From Actinomadura bangladeshensis (GTDB taxonomy: Bacteria; Actinomycetota; Actinomycetes; Streptosporangiales; Streptosporangiaceae), in NCBI RefSeq assembly GCF_004348335.1, contig NZ_SMJW01000032.1, positions 1 to 45,003 on the forward strand: 45,003 bases of DNA, given 5' to 3'. Shown here piece after piece: positions 30,485 through 39,401 of this stretch (its first letter is position 1; the number at the start of each line of letters is the position of its first letter). The notes below the pieces were generated by a model, which saw only the letters and a program-made list of their open reading frames with translations, searched no databases and was not told the DNA's origin. The position numbers and the translations under genes are program-made.

Positions 30485-31857
30485 CTCGCCTCCCGCGCGA
30501 GGAGCCGTCCGGCGGGCCGCTCCCCGGCGGGGACGCCGCGCAGCCACGTGGTCTCGACCGCCCCCGCCAGCGTCCGGCCCGCGTAGGGCGTGACGGGATG
30601 CCGGTGGTGGAGGGCCGCCGGGTCGACGGTCAGGGTCGCGTCCGGGGCGAAGGCGACCAGGTCGGCGTCGTTGCCGACGACGATGCCGCCCTTGCCGGGG
30701 ACGCCGGCCAGGGCGGCGGGCGCCTCGGACATCCACCGGACGACGTCGTCCAGGCCGTGCCCGCGTTCACGCGCGGCCGTCCACACCACCGGCAGCCCCA
30801 GTTGGAGTGACGAGATGCCGCCCCACGCGGTCGCGAAGTCGCCGCGCTTCAGTTCGGGTGTGCAGGGCGAGTGATCGGTGACGACGCACGAGATCACGCC
30901 GGAGGCGAGCCCCTCCCAGAGCCGGTCGCGGTTGGCCGCGTCACGAATGGGCGGGCAGCATTTGAACGCGGTCGCCGGTGAGCGCAGCGAAGCAAGCGGC
31001 TCCGGCGACCGCACCCCGGGGATCTGGGGGTCGCCCCCCAGATAAGCACCGCTGGCATCTTCGGCGCTGAGGGTCAGGTAGTGGGGGCATGTTTCGGCGG
31101 TGATGGGGAGGCCGTCCGCCTGGGCCTTCGCGAGGACGTCCAGGCAGTCGGCGGCGGACAGGTGCAGGATGTGGGCGCGCACGCCCGTTTCCTCCGCCAG
31201 CCGGACGACCTGCTCGACGGCGCGGCGCTCGGCGGACGGGGGCCGCGACGCGAGGAACTCCGGGTACCCGCCGCCGGTGGGCGCGCTCAGCGCGGCCGGG
31301 TCCTCGGCGTGCACGATGACCAGCCCGCCGAACGAGGCGATCTCCCGGAACGCCTCCCTCATCTCGCCGTAGGGCAGCGGCGGGAACTCCGGGACACCGG
31401 AGTCGGACGTGAAGCACTTGAACCCGAAGACGCCGAGGTCGTGCAGCGGGCGCAGCTCGGCCCGGTTGCCGGGGACCGCCCCGCCCCAGAAGCCGACGTC
31501 GACGGCGCACGCGCCCTCGGCGGCCTCCCGCTTGGCGGCCAGCGCGGCCGGGCCGACGGTCGGGGGCAGGGAGTTGAGCGGCATGTCGATGAGCGTGGTC
31601 ACGCCGCCCGCCGCGGCGGCGCGGGTCGCGGTGGCGAAGCCCTCCCATTCGGTGCGGCCGGGCTCGTTGATGTGGACGTGGGTGTCGACGAGGCCGGGGA
31701 GCAGCGCCACGTCGCCGAGGTCGACCGAGGCGGTCGCGGGCCTGTCATCGGAGTAGCCGGAGATCGCGGTGATGCGTCCGTCCCGGATGGAGACGGCGGC
31801 GGGGTGCTCGCCGTCCGGCAGCACGGTCCGGCGCGATCTGATCAGGAGGTCGTCCAC
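30481..31857 (-). CDS. allB: Allantoinase with an in-frame repeat insertion
   Basis: A 458-residue amidohydrolase that opens allantoin to allantoate. Metal-binding and family motifs are PGLVDTHVHINEPGRTEWEG (His60, His62), GFKCFTSDSG (carbamylated Lys147), VIVHAEDP, AHILHLSAAD and CVVTDHSPCTPE. Between SAED (~266) and ATAFKCCPPIR (~295) there are about 25 extra residues rich in Gly, Pro, Ser and Leu where other allantoinases have a short turn. At DNA level this segment consists of two hairpins (see the repeat at 30968-31043). Whether the enzyme tolerates it is unknown, but the frame is intact. The GTG at 31857 has GGAGGAG five bases upstream and overlaps the isomerase-like gene by 16 bases. 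Confidence 0.92.
   Translation of the reverse strand: MDDLLIRSRRTVLPDGEHPAAVSIRDGRITAISGYSDDRPATASVDLGDVALLPGLVDTHVHINEPGRTEWEGFATATRAAAAGGVTTLIDMPLNSLPPTVGPAALAAKREAAEGACAVDVGFWGGAVPGNRAELRPLHDLGVFGFKCFTSDSGVPEFPPLPYGEMREAFREIASFGGLVIVHAEDPAALSAPTGGGYPEFLASRPPSAERRAVEQVVRLAEETGVRAHILHLSAADCLDVLAKAQADGLPITAETCPHYLTLSAEDASGAYLGGDPQIPGVRSPEPLASLRSPATAFKCCPPIRDAANRDRLWEGLASGVISCVVTDHSPCTPELKRGDFATAWGGISSLQLGLPVVWTAARERGHGLDDVVRWMSEAPAALAGVPGKGGIVVGNDADLVAFAPDATLTVDPAALHHRHPVTPYAGRTLAGAVETTWLRGVPAGERPAGRLLAREAR
30968..31043. repeat. Palindromic repeat element inserted in the allantoinase gene
   Basis: Two inverted repeats occur in tandem: GCGGTCGCCGG (30968-30978) with its complement at 31002-31012, and ATCTGGGGG (31022-31030) with its complement at 31035-31043. 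The loop of the first contains GCGCAGCGAAGCAAGCGG. The composition and hairpins resemble dispersed palindromic repeats of actinobacteria rather than allantoinase coding sequence. The inserted length is compatible with a multiple of three because the frame continues. Confidence 0.65.
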
Positions 31858-32645
31858 CCGAACTCCTCCGCCGACGGGCCCTGCGGGACGTATTCGAGGG
31901 AGATCCGGCCGCCGTAGCCGATCTCGTCGAGGACGGCGAAGACGCGGTCGAAGTCGATGGCGCCCGTGCCGGGACGCCCGCGGCCGGGCGCGTCCGCGAT
32001 CTGGACGTGGCCGATGTCGGCGGCGTGCTCCCGCGCGGCCTTCTCCAGGTCGTCGCCGTTGGTCGCCAGGTGGAACGTGTCGAACAGGAACCGGACGTTC
32101 TCGGCTCCCGCCGCCCGGACGCGTCCCAGCACCTCGGCGGCGTCGGCCGCGGTCTCCAGCGGGTAGGCGCCGTTGAGGCCGCGCGCCAGCGGCTCGACCA
32201 GCAGCGTGCCGCCCAGCTCGCCGACCCGCCCGGCGGCGTGGACGAGGTTCGCGGTCGCGACCCGGTCCTGCTCGGCCGGGTCGGCGCCGTCCAGCCGCTG
32301 CCCGTAGAGCGCGTTGAACGACCGGGTGCCCAGCCGCTCGGCGATCCGGACCAGCACGTCGAGGCCGCGGCGGAACTCCTCGATGCGGGACGGGTCGGAC
32401 AGCACGCCCCGCTCCCCCGCCGCCATGTCCCCCGCGTACAGGTTGAGCGCGATGAGCCGCACGCCGGCGTCCTCGACCGCCCGGCAGAACGCGTCCACGC
32501 CGGACCCGGACGGCACCGGCTCGCCGTTCCACGGCCACCAGAACTCCACCTCCCCGAACCCGGCCGCCCGCGCCGCCGCCGGGCGCTCCAGCGGCGGGAA
32601 CTCGGTGAACAGGATCGAGCAGTTGACCGCGAACCGCCGGGTCAC
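31842..32645 (-). CDS. hyi: Hydroxypyruvate isomerase-like TIM-barrel protein
   Basis: A 267-residue xylose-isomerase-like TIM barrel of the hydroxypyruvate isomerase family, which interconverts hydroxypyruvate and tartronate semialdehyde during glyoxylate use. Typical stretches are RFAVNCSILFTEFPPLERPA, FWWPW, NLYAGDMAAGERG, FNALYGQR, TLLVEPLA (acid), FLFDTFHLATNGDD, HVQIADAPGRGRPGTGAIDF and SLEYVPQG. The GTG at 32645 overlaps the dehydrogenase stop (GTGA). In allantoin operons this gene usually accompanies glyoxylate carboligase and tartronate semialdehyde reductase, neither of which is in the window, so it may act with distant genes. Confidence 0.85.
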   Translation of the reverse strand: MTRRFAVNCSILFTEFPPLERPAAARAAGFGEVEFWWPWNGEPVPSGSGVDAFCRAVEDAGVRLIALNLYAGDMAAGERGVLSDPSRIEEFRRGLDVLVRIAERLGTRSFNALYGQRLDGADPAEQDRVATANLVHAAGRVGELGGTLLVEPLARGLNGAYPLETAADAAEVLGRVRAAGAENVRFLFDTFHLATNGDDLEKAAREHAADIGHVQIADAPGRGRPGTGAIDFDRVFAVLDEIGYGGRISLEYVPQGPSAEEFGWTTS

Positions 32646-34972
32646 GGGACGTCCCGGACGATGTGCTCGGGCCGGACCGGGACGCGGGTGAGGGGGCGCC
32701 CCGTCGCGTTCCGGATGGCGGCCACGATGGCGGGCGTGGACGACAGGGTCGGCGGTTCGCCCGCGCCGCGCAGGCCGTACGGCGCCTCCGGGTCGGGGTT
32801 CTCCAGGATGTCCAGTCGCATGGGCGGCATGTCCAGGATGGTAGGGATCAGGTAGTCGGTGAACGACGGGTTCCGGACGAGCCCGTCCGCCACCACGATC
32901 TCCTCCATCACGGCGAGGCCGAGCCCCTGCGCGGAGCCGCCGTGGATCTGGCCCTCCAGCGACAGGCGGTTGATGATCCTGCCGACGTCCTGGACGGCGG
33001 CCAGCTCGACGACCTTGACGAGGCCGAGGTCCACGTCCACGTCGACGACGGCCCGGTGGACGCACAGCGCGAGCTGGGTGTGGCTGCGGCCCTGCCCGGT
33101 GGCCGGGTCCATGCGGGCGGTGGGCCGGTGGTGGTACTCGCGGGTCTCCTCGATCACCTCGGAGCCGAGGACGTCCTCGATGGTGCCGAGCACGCCGTCC
33201 CCCCGCGAGACGATCTTGCCGCCGGCCACGTTCAGGTCGTGTCGTCGCAGGCTGCGCTCCGCGAGCGCGAGGAGCTCGGCGCGCACCGCCTCGCAGGCGG
33301 CCTTCACCGCGCCGCCCGTCATGTACGTCTGGCGGGACGCGCTGGACGAGCCCGCGTCGCCGACCCCGTTGTCCGCCGGGGCGATCACGACCTTCTGGAC
33401 GCCGAGCTCCGTCCGCGCGACCTGCGCCTGGACGGTGACGAGCCCCTGCCCGACCTCGGCCGCCGCCGTGTGGACGAGCGCGGTCGCCTCGCCGCCGATG
33501 ACCTCCAGCCGGACCCGGGCCGTGGACAGGTCGTCGAAGCCCTCGGAGAAGCAGATGTTCTTGATGCCGACGCCGTAGCCGACGCCGCGCACGACGCCCT
33601 CCCCGTGCGTCGTCTGCGACACCCCGCCCGGCAGGTTGCGGAGGTCGGTCGTGTCGGGGCCGGCGGGCATCGGCATCGCCTCCAGCCGCGCCAGCATCGC
33701 GGCGAGCGGCGCCGGCGACTCGATGACCTGGCCCGTCGCGAGCTTCGATCCCTGCGAGACGGCGTTGCGGCGGCGGATCTCGACCGGGCCGAGACCGCAC
33801 GCTTCGCCCAGCTCGTCCATCATCGACTCGTAGGCGAAGCACGCTTGCACGGCGCCGAACCCGCGCATCGCCCCGCACGGCGGGTTGTTGGTGTAGACGC
33901 CGTACCCGTCGATCCTGATGTTGGGGATCTCGTACGGCCCGACGCCGAGCGACGCCGCGTTGCCGACCACGTTCATGGTGGACGAGGTGTACGCGCCGCC
34001 GTCCAGGATGATCTCGACGTCGGCGTAGAGGAGGCGGCCGTCCGACGTGGCGCCGTACTCGTACCGCATCTGGGCGGGATGCCGGTGGACGTGCCCGAAG
34101 AACGACTCGTACCGGTTGTACGACATCTTCACCGGCCGGCCGGTGTGCAGCGCGAGCATGCCCGCGTGGATCTGCATCGACAGGTCCTCGCGCCCGCCGA
34201 ACGCGCCGCCGACGCCCGCGAGCGTCATGTGCACCCGGTCCTCGGTGAGGCCCAGGCAGGGCGCGATCTGCTTGAGGTCGTTGTGGATCCACTGCGTCGA
34301 GACGTAGAGGTCGATGCCGCCGTCCTCGGACGGGACGGCCAGCCCCGCCTCGGGCCCGAGGAACGCCTGGTCCTGGATGCCGACCTCGTACTCCCCCGAG
34401 ACGACCACGTCGGCGGCGGCCTTCGCGGCGTCCACGTCCCCGACCCGGACGGGCTGGTACCGGGTGATGCCGCCCCGGTCCTGGACCTTCAGCCGCTCCG
34501 GGTCGGCGATCACGGCGCGCGGGTCGGTGATCGGTTCGAGGACCTCGTAGCCGACGGCGATCCGCTCCATCGCGCGGCGCGCCGTCTCCGGGTGGTCGGC
34601 GGCGACCAGCGCGACCGGCTCGCCCTGGTGCCGGACCTGGTCGATCGCGAGGACGGGCTGGTCCTCGGTGTGGTCGATGCCGAACACCTTGCGGCCCGGC
34701 ACGTCCTCGTGGGTGAGAACGGCGCGGACGCCGGGCAGTGCCAGCGCAGGCCCGATGTCGATCGACCGGATCAGCGCCCGGGGGTGCGGGCTGCGGAGCG
34801 TCGCGCCCCACAGCATCCCGTCCATCCACAGGTCGGACGCGTACGCGAACTCGCCCGCGACCTTGAGCGTCCCGTCCGGGCGCAGCGGGCTCTCCCCGAC
34901 CCCGCCGATGCCGGGCGCGGCGACATGACCGGGGCTCTTCACCGGCGACGCCCGGTCCAGCGGCGCTGCCAT
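32642..34972 (-). CDS. Xanthine dehydrogenase molybdopterin-binding subunit
   Basis: A 776-residue large subunit of a xanthine dehydrogenase-family enzyme, which oxidises hypoxanthine/xanthine to urate. Features are GESPLRPDGTLKVAGEFAYA, LAGVGGAFGGREDLSMQIHA (molybdopterin loop), CGAMRGFGAVQACFAYESMM, AAAEVGQGLVTVQAQVARTE, the QIHGGSAQGLGLAVMEE stretch and the C-terminal APYGLRGAGEPPTLSSTPAI, which contains the catalytic glutamate. CO-dehydrogenase-type active-site residues are not seen. The ATG at 34972 shares a base with the stop of the 8-oxoguanine deaminase gene (TGATG). The FeS and FAD subunits are encoded upstream in the same operon. Confidence 0.92.
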   Translation of the reverse strand: MAAPLDRASPVKSPGHVAAPGIGGVGESPLRPDGTLKVAGEFAYASDLWMDGMLWGATLRSPHPRALIRSIDIGPALALPGVRAVLTHEDVPGRKVFGIDHTEDQPVLAIDQVRHQGEPVALVAADHPETARRAMERIAVGYEVLEPITDPRAVIADPERLKVQDRGGITRYQPVRVGDVDAAKAAADVVVSGEYEVGIQDQAFLGPEAGLAVPSEDGGIDLYVSTQWIHNDLKQIAPCLGLTEDRVHMTLAGVGGAFGGREDLSMQIHAGMLALHTGRPVKMSYNRYESFFGHVHRHPAQMRYEYGATSDGRLLYADVEIILDGGAYTSSTMNVVGNAASLGVGPYEIPNIRIDGYGVYTNNPPCGAMRGFGAVQACFAYESMMDELGEACGLGPVEIRRRNAVSQGSKLATGQVIESPAPLAAMLARLEAMPMPAGPDTTDLRNLPGGVSQTTHGEGVVRGVGYGVGIKNICFSEGFDDLSTARVRLEVIGGEATALVHTAAAEVGQGLVTVQAQVARTELGVQKVVIAPADNGVGDAGSSSASRQTYMTGGAVKAACEAVRAELLALAERSLRRHDLNVAGGKIVSRGDGVLGTIEDVLGSEVIEETREYHHRPTARMDPATGQGRSHTQLALCVHRAVVDVDVDLGLVKVVELAAVQDVGRIINRLSLEGQIHGGSAQGLGLAVMEEIVVADGLVRNPSFTDYLIPTILDMPPMRLDILENPDPEAPYGLRGAGEPPTLSSTPAIVAAIRNATGRPLTRVPVRPEHIVRDVP

Positions 34973-36315
34973 CAGAGCACCTCCTCCGCGAGCCGCATGA
35001 GGCGGCGGTGGGCGGCGGCGCCGCGCCGCGCGGCCTCGTCCTGCGGGACGGTGACGAGCGCGTCGCCGTCCACGACGGTGCGCCCGCCGACGAGGAGGCG
35101 CTCCAGCGGCGGCACCGGGCCGAACGCGAACGCGACGACGGGGTCGTCGATCGCCGCCTGGAAGCCGTCCATCCGCCACAGCGCGATGTCGGCGAGCTTG
35201 CCGGGTTCGAGGGAGCCGATCTCGTCCTCGCGGCCGAGGCAGCGGGCGCCGCCGAGCGTCGCCATCTCCAGCGCCTGCCGGGCGCTGAGCGACGCCGGGC
35301 CGTAGCGGGCGCGCTGCATGTAGAGGGCCTGCCGCAACTCCCCGGCGAGCGGGACGAGTTCCGCGGACGCCGACCCGTCCACCCCGAGGCCGACCGGCGC
35401 GCCCTCCGCGAGCAGGTCCGACACGCGGGCGATCCCGGCGCCGAGGCGCGCGTTCGAACTCGGGCAGTGCGCGGTGCCGGTGCGGGTCTCGGCCAGCCGC
35501 TTGACGTCGGTGTCGTGGAGGTGGACGCAGTGCGCGAGCCACACGTCCGGGCCGAGCCAGCCGATCGAGTCCATGTACTCGGCCGGCGTCATCCCGAACT
35601 GCTCGCGGGTGTGCTCCTCCTCGTCCAGCGTCTCCGCGAGATGGGTGTGCAGCCGGACGCCCTTGTCGCGCGCCAGCCGCGCCGACTCCACCAGCAGGTC
35701 GCGGGTGACGGAGAACGGCGAGCAGGGCGCGACGGCGACGCGCAGCATCGAGCCGGGCGAGGGGTCGTGGTACCGGTCGATCGCGTCCGCGGTCGCGGCG
35801 AGGATCGTGTCGAGGTCCTCGACGACCTCGTCCGGCGGGAGGCCGCCCTGCGACTCGCCGCGGTCCATCGAGCCCCGGCACGGGTGGAAGCGGACGCCGA
35901 TCTCGCGCGCCGCCTCGATCTCCGCCGCGAACAGGTCGCCGCGCCCGCTCGGGAACAGGTAGTGGTGGTCGGTGGACGTCGTGCAGCCCGACTTGGCGAG
36001 CCAGCCCAGGCCGGCGGTCGCCGCGCCCGCGACCACCTCGGCGTCCATCTTCGCCCACGGCTTGTAGAGGGTGCTCAGCCATTCGAAGAGGGTGCCGTCG
36101 GTGACCATGCCCTGGCTGGCCCACTGGTACAGGTGGTGGTGGGTGTTGACCAGGCCGGGGGTCGCGAGGCAGCCGCGGGCGTCGACACGTTCGGGGTCGC
36201 CCGCGGGGGCGGGGCCGGGGCCGACGGCCGTGATGCGGTCGCCGTCGACGACGATGTGGCCGCCGGGGTACTCGTCCCCGGCGACGGTGACGACGTGCGC
36301 GTTCTCGATGATCAT
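34972..36315 (-). CDS. 8-oxoguanine deaminase
   Basis: A 447-residue amidohydrolase. It resembles 8-oxoguanine deaminases, which turn 8-oxoguanine directly into urate. Motifs are TPGLVNTHHHLYQWASQGMV (HxH metal site), STDHHYLFPSG, VRLHTHLAETLDEEEH, WLAHCVHLHD, and TGTAHCPSSNARLGAGIARV followed by GLGVDGSASAE (catalytic Asp). It sits between two xanthine dehydrogenase subunit genes and produces the same product, urate, so it adds a second entry to the pathway from oxidised guanine. The ATG at 36315 overlaps the FeS-subunit stop by four bases. Guanine or another hydroxy-purine/triazine deaminase activity cannot be excluded. Confidence 0.87.
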   Translation of the reverse strand: MIIENAHVVTVAGDEYPGGHIVVDGDRITAVGPGPAPAGDPERVDARGCLATPGLVNTHHHLYQWASQGMVTDGTLFEWLSTLYKPWAKMDAEVVAGAATAGLGWLAKSGCTTSTDHHYLFPSGRGDLFAAEIEAAREIGVRFHPCRGSMDRGESQGGLPPDEVVEDLDTILAATADAIDRYHDPSPGSMLRVAVAPCSPFSVTRDLLVESARLARDKGVRLHTHLAETLDEEEHTREQFGMTPAEYMDSIGWLGPDVWLAHCVHLHDTDVKRLAETRTGTAHCPSSNARLGAGIARVSDLLAEGAPVGLGVDGSASAELVPLAGELRQALYMQRARYGPASLSARQALEMATLGGARCLGREDEIGSLEPGKLADIALWRMDGFQAAIDDPVVAFAFGPVPPLERLLVGGRTVVDGDALVTVPQDEAARRGAAAHRRLMRLAEEVL

Positions 36316-36794
36316 GTGGCGGCCCTCCGGCGGGCGGCGAGGCGCACCGCGTCCAGGATCTTCTCGTAGCCGGTGCAGCGGCACAGGTTGCCGGCGAGCG
36401 CCTCGCGGATCTCGGCGTCCGCCGGCGCCGGGTTCCGGGCGAGCAGGTCGTGCGACTGGACGATCAGGCCGGGCGTGCAGAACCCGCACTGGACGGCGCC
36501 CGCCTCCACGAACGCCTCCTGGACGGGATCGAGCCGCTCCGCACCGGGCGGCCCCTCGGCGAGGCCCTCGACGGTGACGACGTCCCGGCCCTCGGCCTGG
36601 CCCGCCGCGACCAGGCACGCGCACACCGGAACGCCGTCCAGGTAGACGGTGCACGACCCGCATTCGCCCTGTTCGCAGGCGTTCTTGGAGCCGGGGAGGC
36701 CCATCCGCTCACGCAGCATGTAGAGGAGGCTCTCGCCCTCCCACACGTCGTCCACGGCTTCGGCGGAACCGTTCACGGTCACGTTCACGCGCAT
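36312..36794 (-). CDS. Xanthine dehydrogenase [2Fe-2S] subunit
   Basis: A 160-residue iron-sulfur subunit with two [2Fe-2S] clusters. The plant-type ferredoxin site reads [20 protein letters not shown] (Cys-x4-Cys-x2-Cys, then a fourth Cys), and the second site is [11 protein letters not shown] with [16 protein letters not shown]. It passes electrons from the molybdenum centre to FAD. The length is normal for this subunit. The ATG at 36794 shares one base with the FAD-subunit stop (TGATG), and the gene overlaps the deaminase by four bases. Confidence 0.95.
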   Translation of the reverse strand: MRVNVTVNGSAEAVDDVWEGESLLYMLRERMGLPGSKNACEQGECGSCTVYLDGVPVCACLVAAGQAEGRDVVTVEGLAEGPPGAERLDPVQEAFVEAGAVQCGFCTPGLIVQSHDLLARNPAPADAEIREALAGNLCRCTGYEKILDAVRLAARRRAAT

Positions 36795-37672
36795 CAGGAC
36801 GCCCTCCTTCCGGACGTTCCGGTCCTGTAGTCGTCCCATGCCCAGGCCAGCGTGCGGCGCGCCATCACCGACAGCGCGTGCCTGCGGTAGCCGCCCGTTC
36901 CCCGGACGTCGTCGATCGGGGACGCGGCCTCCCCGACCAGGTCCGCGAAGCGCCGGACGGCGGTGTCGGCGAGCGGGCCGCGGCCGTCCCAGTCGAGTTC
37001 GTGGGAGATGAACGTCTCGGCCTCCGCCGCGCGGCGCGGGGTCGGCGCGGCGGAGCCGAGGCCCGTGCCGACGCGGCGCTCCTCCGGGTGGAGCGCGAGC
37101 GCGAACGAGCAGACGGCGATCACCATCGCGTTCCTGGTGCCGATCTTGGAGAAGTACTGGGGGCCGGTCGCGGGGACCGTCCAGAACGCGCGGATCAGCT
37201 CGTCCGGCGCGAGCGCGTTCTTCTTGACGCCGGTGAAGAAGTCGGCGGCCCGGATCATCCGCACGCCGCGCGCGGCCGACTCGGCCTCGATGACCGCGTC
37301 CCCGGCCAGCAGCGGCGGGTGGGCGTCCCCGGCGGGCGACGCGGCGCCGAGGTTGCCGCCGACCGTGCCCCGGTTGCGGATCTGCGGCGAGCCGACCGTC
37401 CGGGACGCCTGCGCGAGGCCCGGCAGCTGCTCGCCCAGCTCGGTGATGAGGCGCGCGTAGGGGACGCCGGCGCCGACGCGGAGGCGCCCGTCCGCCATGT
37501 CCCATTCGGCGAGCGCGGCGATCCCGGTGAGGTCGAGCAGCGCCTCGGGCCGGTCCCGGTCGAAGTTCATCTCGACCATGACGTCGGTGCCGCCCTGGAC
37601 GGGCCGCGCGCCCGGCCGCTCCGCCTTGGCGCCGAGCGCGTCCTGCCAGCTCGCGGGTCGGAGGAAGTCCAT
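36794..37672 (-). CDS. Xanthine dehydrogenase FAD-binding subunit
   Basis: A 292-residue FAD subunit of the CoxM/XdhB type. It has RPVQGGTDVMVEMNF (FAD pyrophosphate loop), SPQIRNRGTVGGNLGAASPA (the second FAD-binding motif) and the C-terminal DVRGTGGYRRHALSVMARRT typical of the family. It transfers electrons from the FeS clusters to NAD+ or another acceptor. The ATG at 37672 lies 13 bases after the urate oxidase stop. The order FAD - FeS - deaminase - Mo subunit within one operon is slightly unusual because the deaminase gene interrupts the three dehydrogenase genes. Confidence 0.93.
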   Translation of the reverse strand: MDFLRPASWQDALGAKAERPGARPVQGGTDVMVEMNFDRDRPEALLDLTGIAALAEWDMADGRLRVGAGVPYARLITELGEQLPGLAQASRTVGSPQIRNRGTVGGNLGAASPAGDAHPPLLAGDAVIEAESAARGVRMIRAADFFTGVKKNALAPDELIRAFWTVPATGPQYFSKIGTRNAMVIAVCSFALALHPEERRVGTGLGSAAPTPRRAAEAETFISHELDWDGRGPLADTAVRRFADLVGEAASPIDDVRGTGGYRRHALSVMARRTLAWAWDDYRTGTSGRRAS

Positions 37673-37685
37673 GTCTGCAGAGTCC

Positions 37686-38546
37686 TCAGTTCCAGGCGGA
37701 CGGTGCGTCCGGCGCGTCGTCGGTGCGGACGGTGCCCTCGATCAGCCCGTACGGGCGGTCCGCCGCGAAGTAGACCTCGTCGTCGTTCTTCAGGCCGAAC
37801 GGCTCCAGATCGACCAGGAAGTGGTGCTTGTTGGGCATCGACAGCCTGACCTCGCAGATCTCGCCGCGTTCGGCCAGGACGCGGCGTCCCATCTGGAAGA
37901 GCGTCTGCTGGAGCGACAGGCTGTGCGTCTCGGCGAACGCCCTGAGGAGGGCGTCGCGGGCGGCGCGGTACGAGTCGTCCCAAGGCGCTTCCGTCGTTCT
38001 GTGCCGCCATTGAGCGGTCACGGCCGTCGCGAGGATGCGGTCGTCGGTCGGTTCGAGCGTCGTGTACTCGTCCTGCGCGAAGCCGTGGAACTCGCTGCCG
38101 GTCGAGTTCAGGACGACCAGGTCGGTGAGGCCGGACACGACCGTCTCCCCCTCCGCGCCGCCGTGGACCAGCGCCGTCCTGACCTCGCCGCCGTCCCGGA
38201 CGAACGAGTGCCCGCCCGTGATCCGGCTCCAGCCGTACTCGTGGATCTCGACGCGGGCGTGGGTGACCGCGGGCTGCGCGGCGACGAAGTGCCGGGCGAG
38301 CAGCAGCCCGAAGTCCTCGATCGCGCCGATGCCGTGCTTCTTGGCGAACGCGAACACGGTGTTCTTCTGGCTGTCGGTCGGCAGGACGGCCGCGTTGTCG
38401 CCGGTCAGGTGCACGTCGTGCATCGCGCCGGAGAGGGAGACGCTGACGTTGACGTCCTTGAGCCGGTGCGTGCCGCCGTCGCGGGTCACCCGGACGACGC
38501 GGGTCTCCGCCTTCCCGTAGCGGTTGGGTCCGAGCACGATGGCCAT
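37686..38546 (-). CDS. uox: Urate oxidase (uricase)
   Basis: A 286-residue cofactor-independent urate oxidase that converts urate to 5-hydroxyisourate. Motifs are VLGPNRYGKAETRVVRVTR (with catalytic Lys), VHLTGDNAAVLPTDSQKNTV (catalytic Thr), HARVEIHEYGWSRI, VVLNSTGSEFHGFAQDEYTT (signature) and LSMPNKHHFLVDLEPFGLKN with the catalytic His near the C-terminus. The length fits the family. The ATG at 38546 has GGGGGAG nine bases upstream and lies five bases after the HIUase stop. The next two steps are encoded immediately upstream in the operon. Confidence 0.96.
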   Translation of the reverse strand: MAIVLGPNRYGKAETRVVRVTRDGGTHRLKDVNVSVSLSGAMHDVHLTGDNAAVLPTDSQKNTVFAFAKKHGIGAIEDFGLLLARHFVAAQPAVTHARVEIHEYGWSRITGGHSFVRDGGEVRTALVHGGAEGETVVSGLTDLVVLNSTGSEFHGFAQDEYTTLEPTDDRILATAVTAQWRHRTTEAPWDDSYRAARDALLRAFAETHSLSLQQTLFQMGRRVLAERGEICEVRLSMPNKHHFLVDLEPFGLKNDDEVYFAADRPYGLIEGTVRTDDAPDAPSAWN

Positions 38547-38551
38547 CGCCG

Positions 38552-38881
38552 CTAGCTCCCCCGGTAGGTCGAGTACGCGAACGGGCTGATCAGCAGCGGG
38601 ACGTGGTAGTGGCGTCCGGGATCGTCGATCGTGAAGGCCACGGTGACCTCGGGGTAGAAGTCCGACAGGCCGGCCGTCTCGAACGTCAGCCGGTGCACGC
38701 CCCTTCCGGGTTCCGCGCCCCACTCCCTGATCCGGCCGTCGGCGTCGGTCCGGGCCTCGGCCAGCGTCGTCCAGCCGTCGCCGTCCCCGCCTCCGGCGCC
38801 GCCGCGCCGGTCCAGCCGGACGGCCACGCCCGCGGCCGGCAGCCCCTTCGCCGCGTCCAGCACGTGCGTCGACAGGCTCAT
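38552..38881 (-). CDS. uraH: 5-hydroxyisourate hydrolase (transthyretin-like)
   Basis: A 109-residue transthyretin-related protein that hydrolyses 5-hydroxyisourate to OHCU. It shows the family hallmarks: the N-terminal LSTHVLDAAKGLPAAGVAVR and the C-terminal HYHVPLLISPFAYSTYRGS, ending in the diagnostic YRGS tetrapeptide. The ATG at 38881 overlaps the end of the OHCU decarboxylase gene by four bases (ATGA). A short Gly-rich loop (GGAGGGDGDG) near residues 27-36 is longer than in many homologues but lies away from the active site. Confidence 0.96.
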   Translation of the reverse strand: MSLSTHVLDAAKGLPAAGVAVRLDRRGGAGGGDGDGWTTLAEARTDADGRIREWGAEPGRGVHRLTFETAGLSDFYPEVTVAFTIDDPGRHYHVPLLISPFAYSTYRGS

Positions 38882-39345
38882 CCGCCGTTCTCCCTCGCCA
38901 GTCTCGCCAGCCGCAGGTCGACGATCGCGGCCAGCTCCCTCCGGACGACGTCCCGTTCGGTCTCCACGTCATTCCCCAGCCGCTCCCGAAGATCCGCGAG
39001 CATCTCCAGGCCCGACCGGCCGGACGCGCAGATCAGGAACACATGCCCGAAACGCTCCCCGTAAGCCCGGTTGCCCGCGGCGAGCGCGTCCCTCAGCTCC
39101 GTCGCCGCGCCGTCCATCCCGGACTGCTCGCCCCGCGACCAGCCGGCCTCCCGGCCCTCCCCCCGGGCCCGCTCGCCGATGCGCGGGTGCGCCGCGAGCG
39201 CCTCCTCGACGTCGGGCCAGTCCAGTTCGTCCAGCACGCGCCTCGACGCGGCCCGCAGCGCGTCGGGGTCGCCGTGCCCGGAGACGGCCGCGGCCCAGCG
39301 GCGGGACGCGCAGCACGCCAGGAGATCGGCCTCGCTCAGCTCCAC
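38878..39345 (-). CDS. uraD: OHCU decarboxylase
   Basis: A ~155-residue helical enzyme that decarboxylates OHCU to S-allantoin. Recognised features are CCASRRWAAAVSG, the catalytic-His stretch EALAAHPRIGERA, SRGEQSGM, NRAYGERFGHVFLICASGRS and the C-terminal RLGNDVETERDVVRRELAAI. It is the first gene of the purine-degradation operon. The start is uncertain: the GTG at 39345 (VELSEADLL) matches the usual N-terminus, but in-frame GTGs at 39363 and 39387 are possible and no Shine-Dalgarno sequence supports any of them. Confidence 0.9.
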   Translation of the reverse strand: MELSEADLLACCASRRWAAAVSGHGDPDALRAASRRVLDELDWPDVEEALAAHPRIGERARGEGREAGWSRGEQSGMDGAATELRDALAAGNRAYGERFGHVFLICASGRSGLEMLADLRERLGNDVETERDVVRRELAAIVDLRLARLARENGG

Positions 39346-39401
39346 ATCTGCCAGTACACACACGCCACGGCGAGCGGGTCGAGCCACAGGACGTCCGAAC
39401 T

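Noticed and set aside
32663..35305. Long open frame on the plus strand opposite the xanthine dehydrogenase large-subunit gene
   Set aside because: Its composition (Arg/Val/Asp/Gly-rich, no motifs) is that of an antisense shadow in GC-rich DNA, and the minus-strand gene has clear family motifs throughout.
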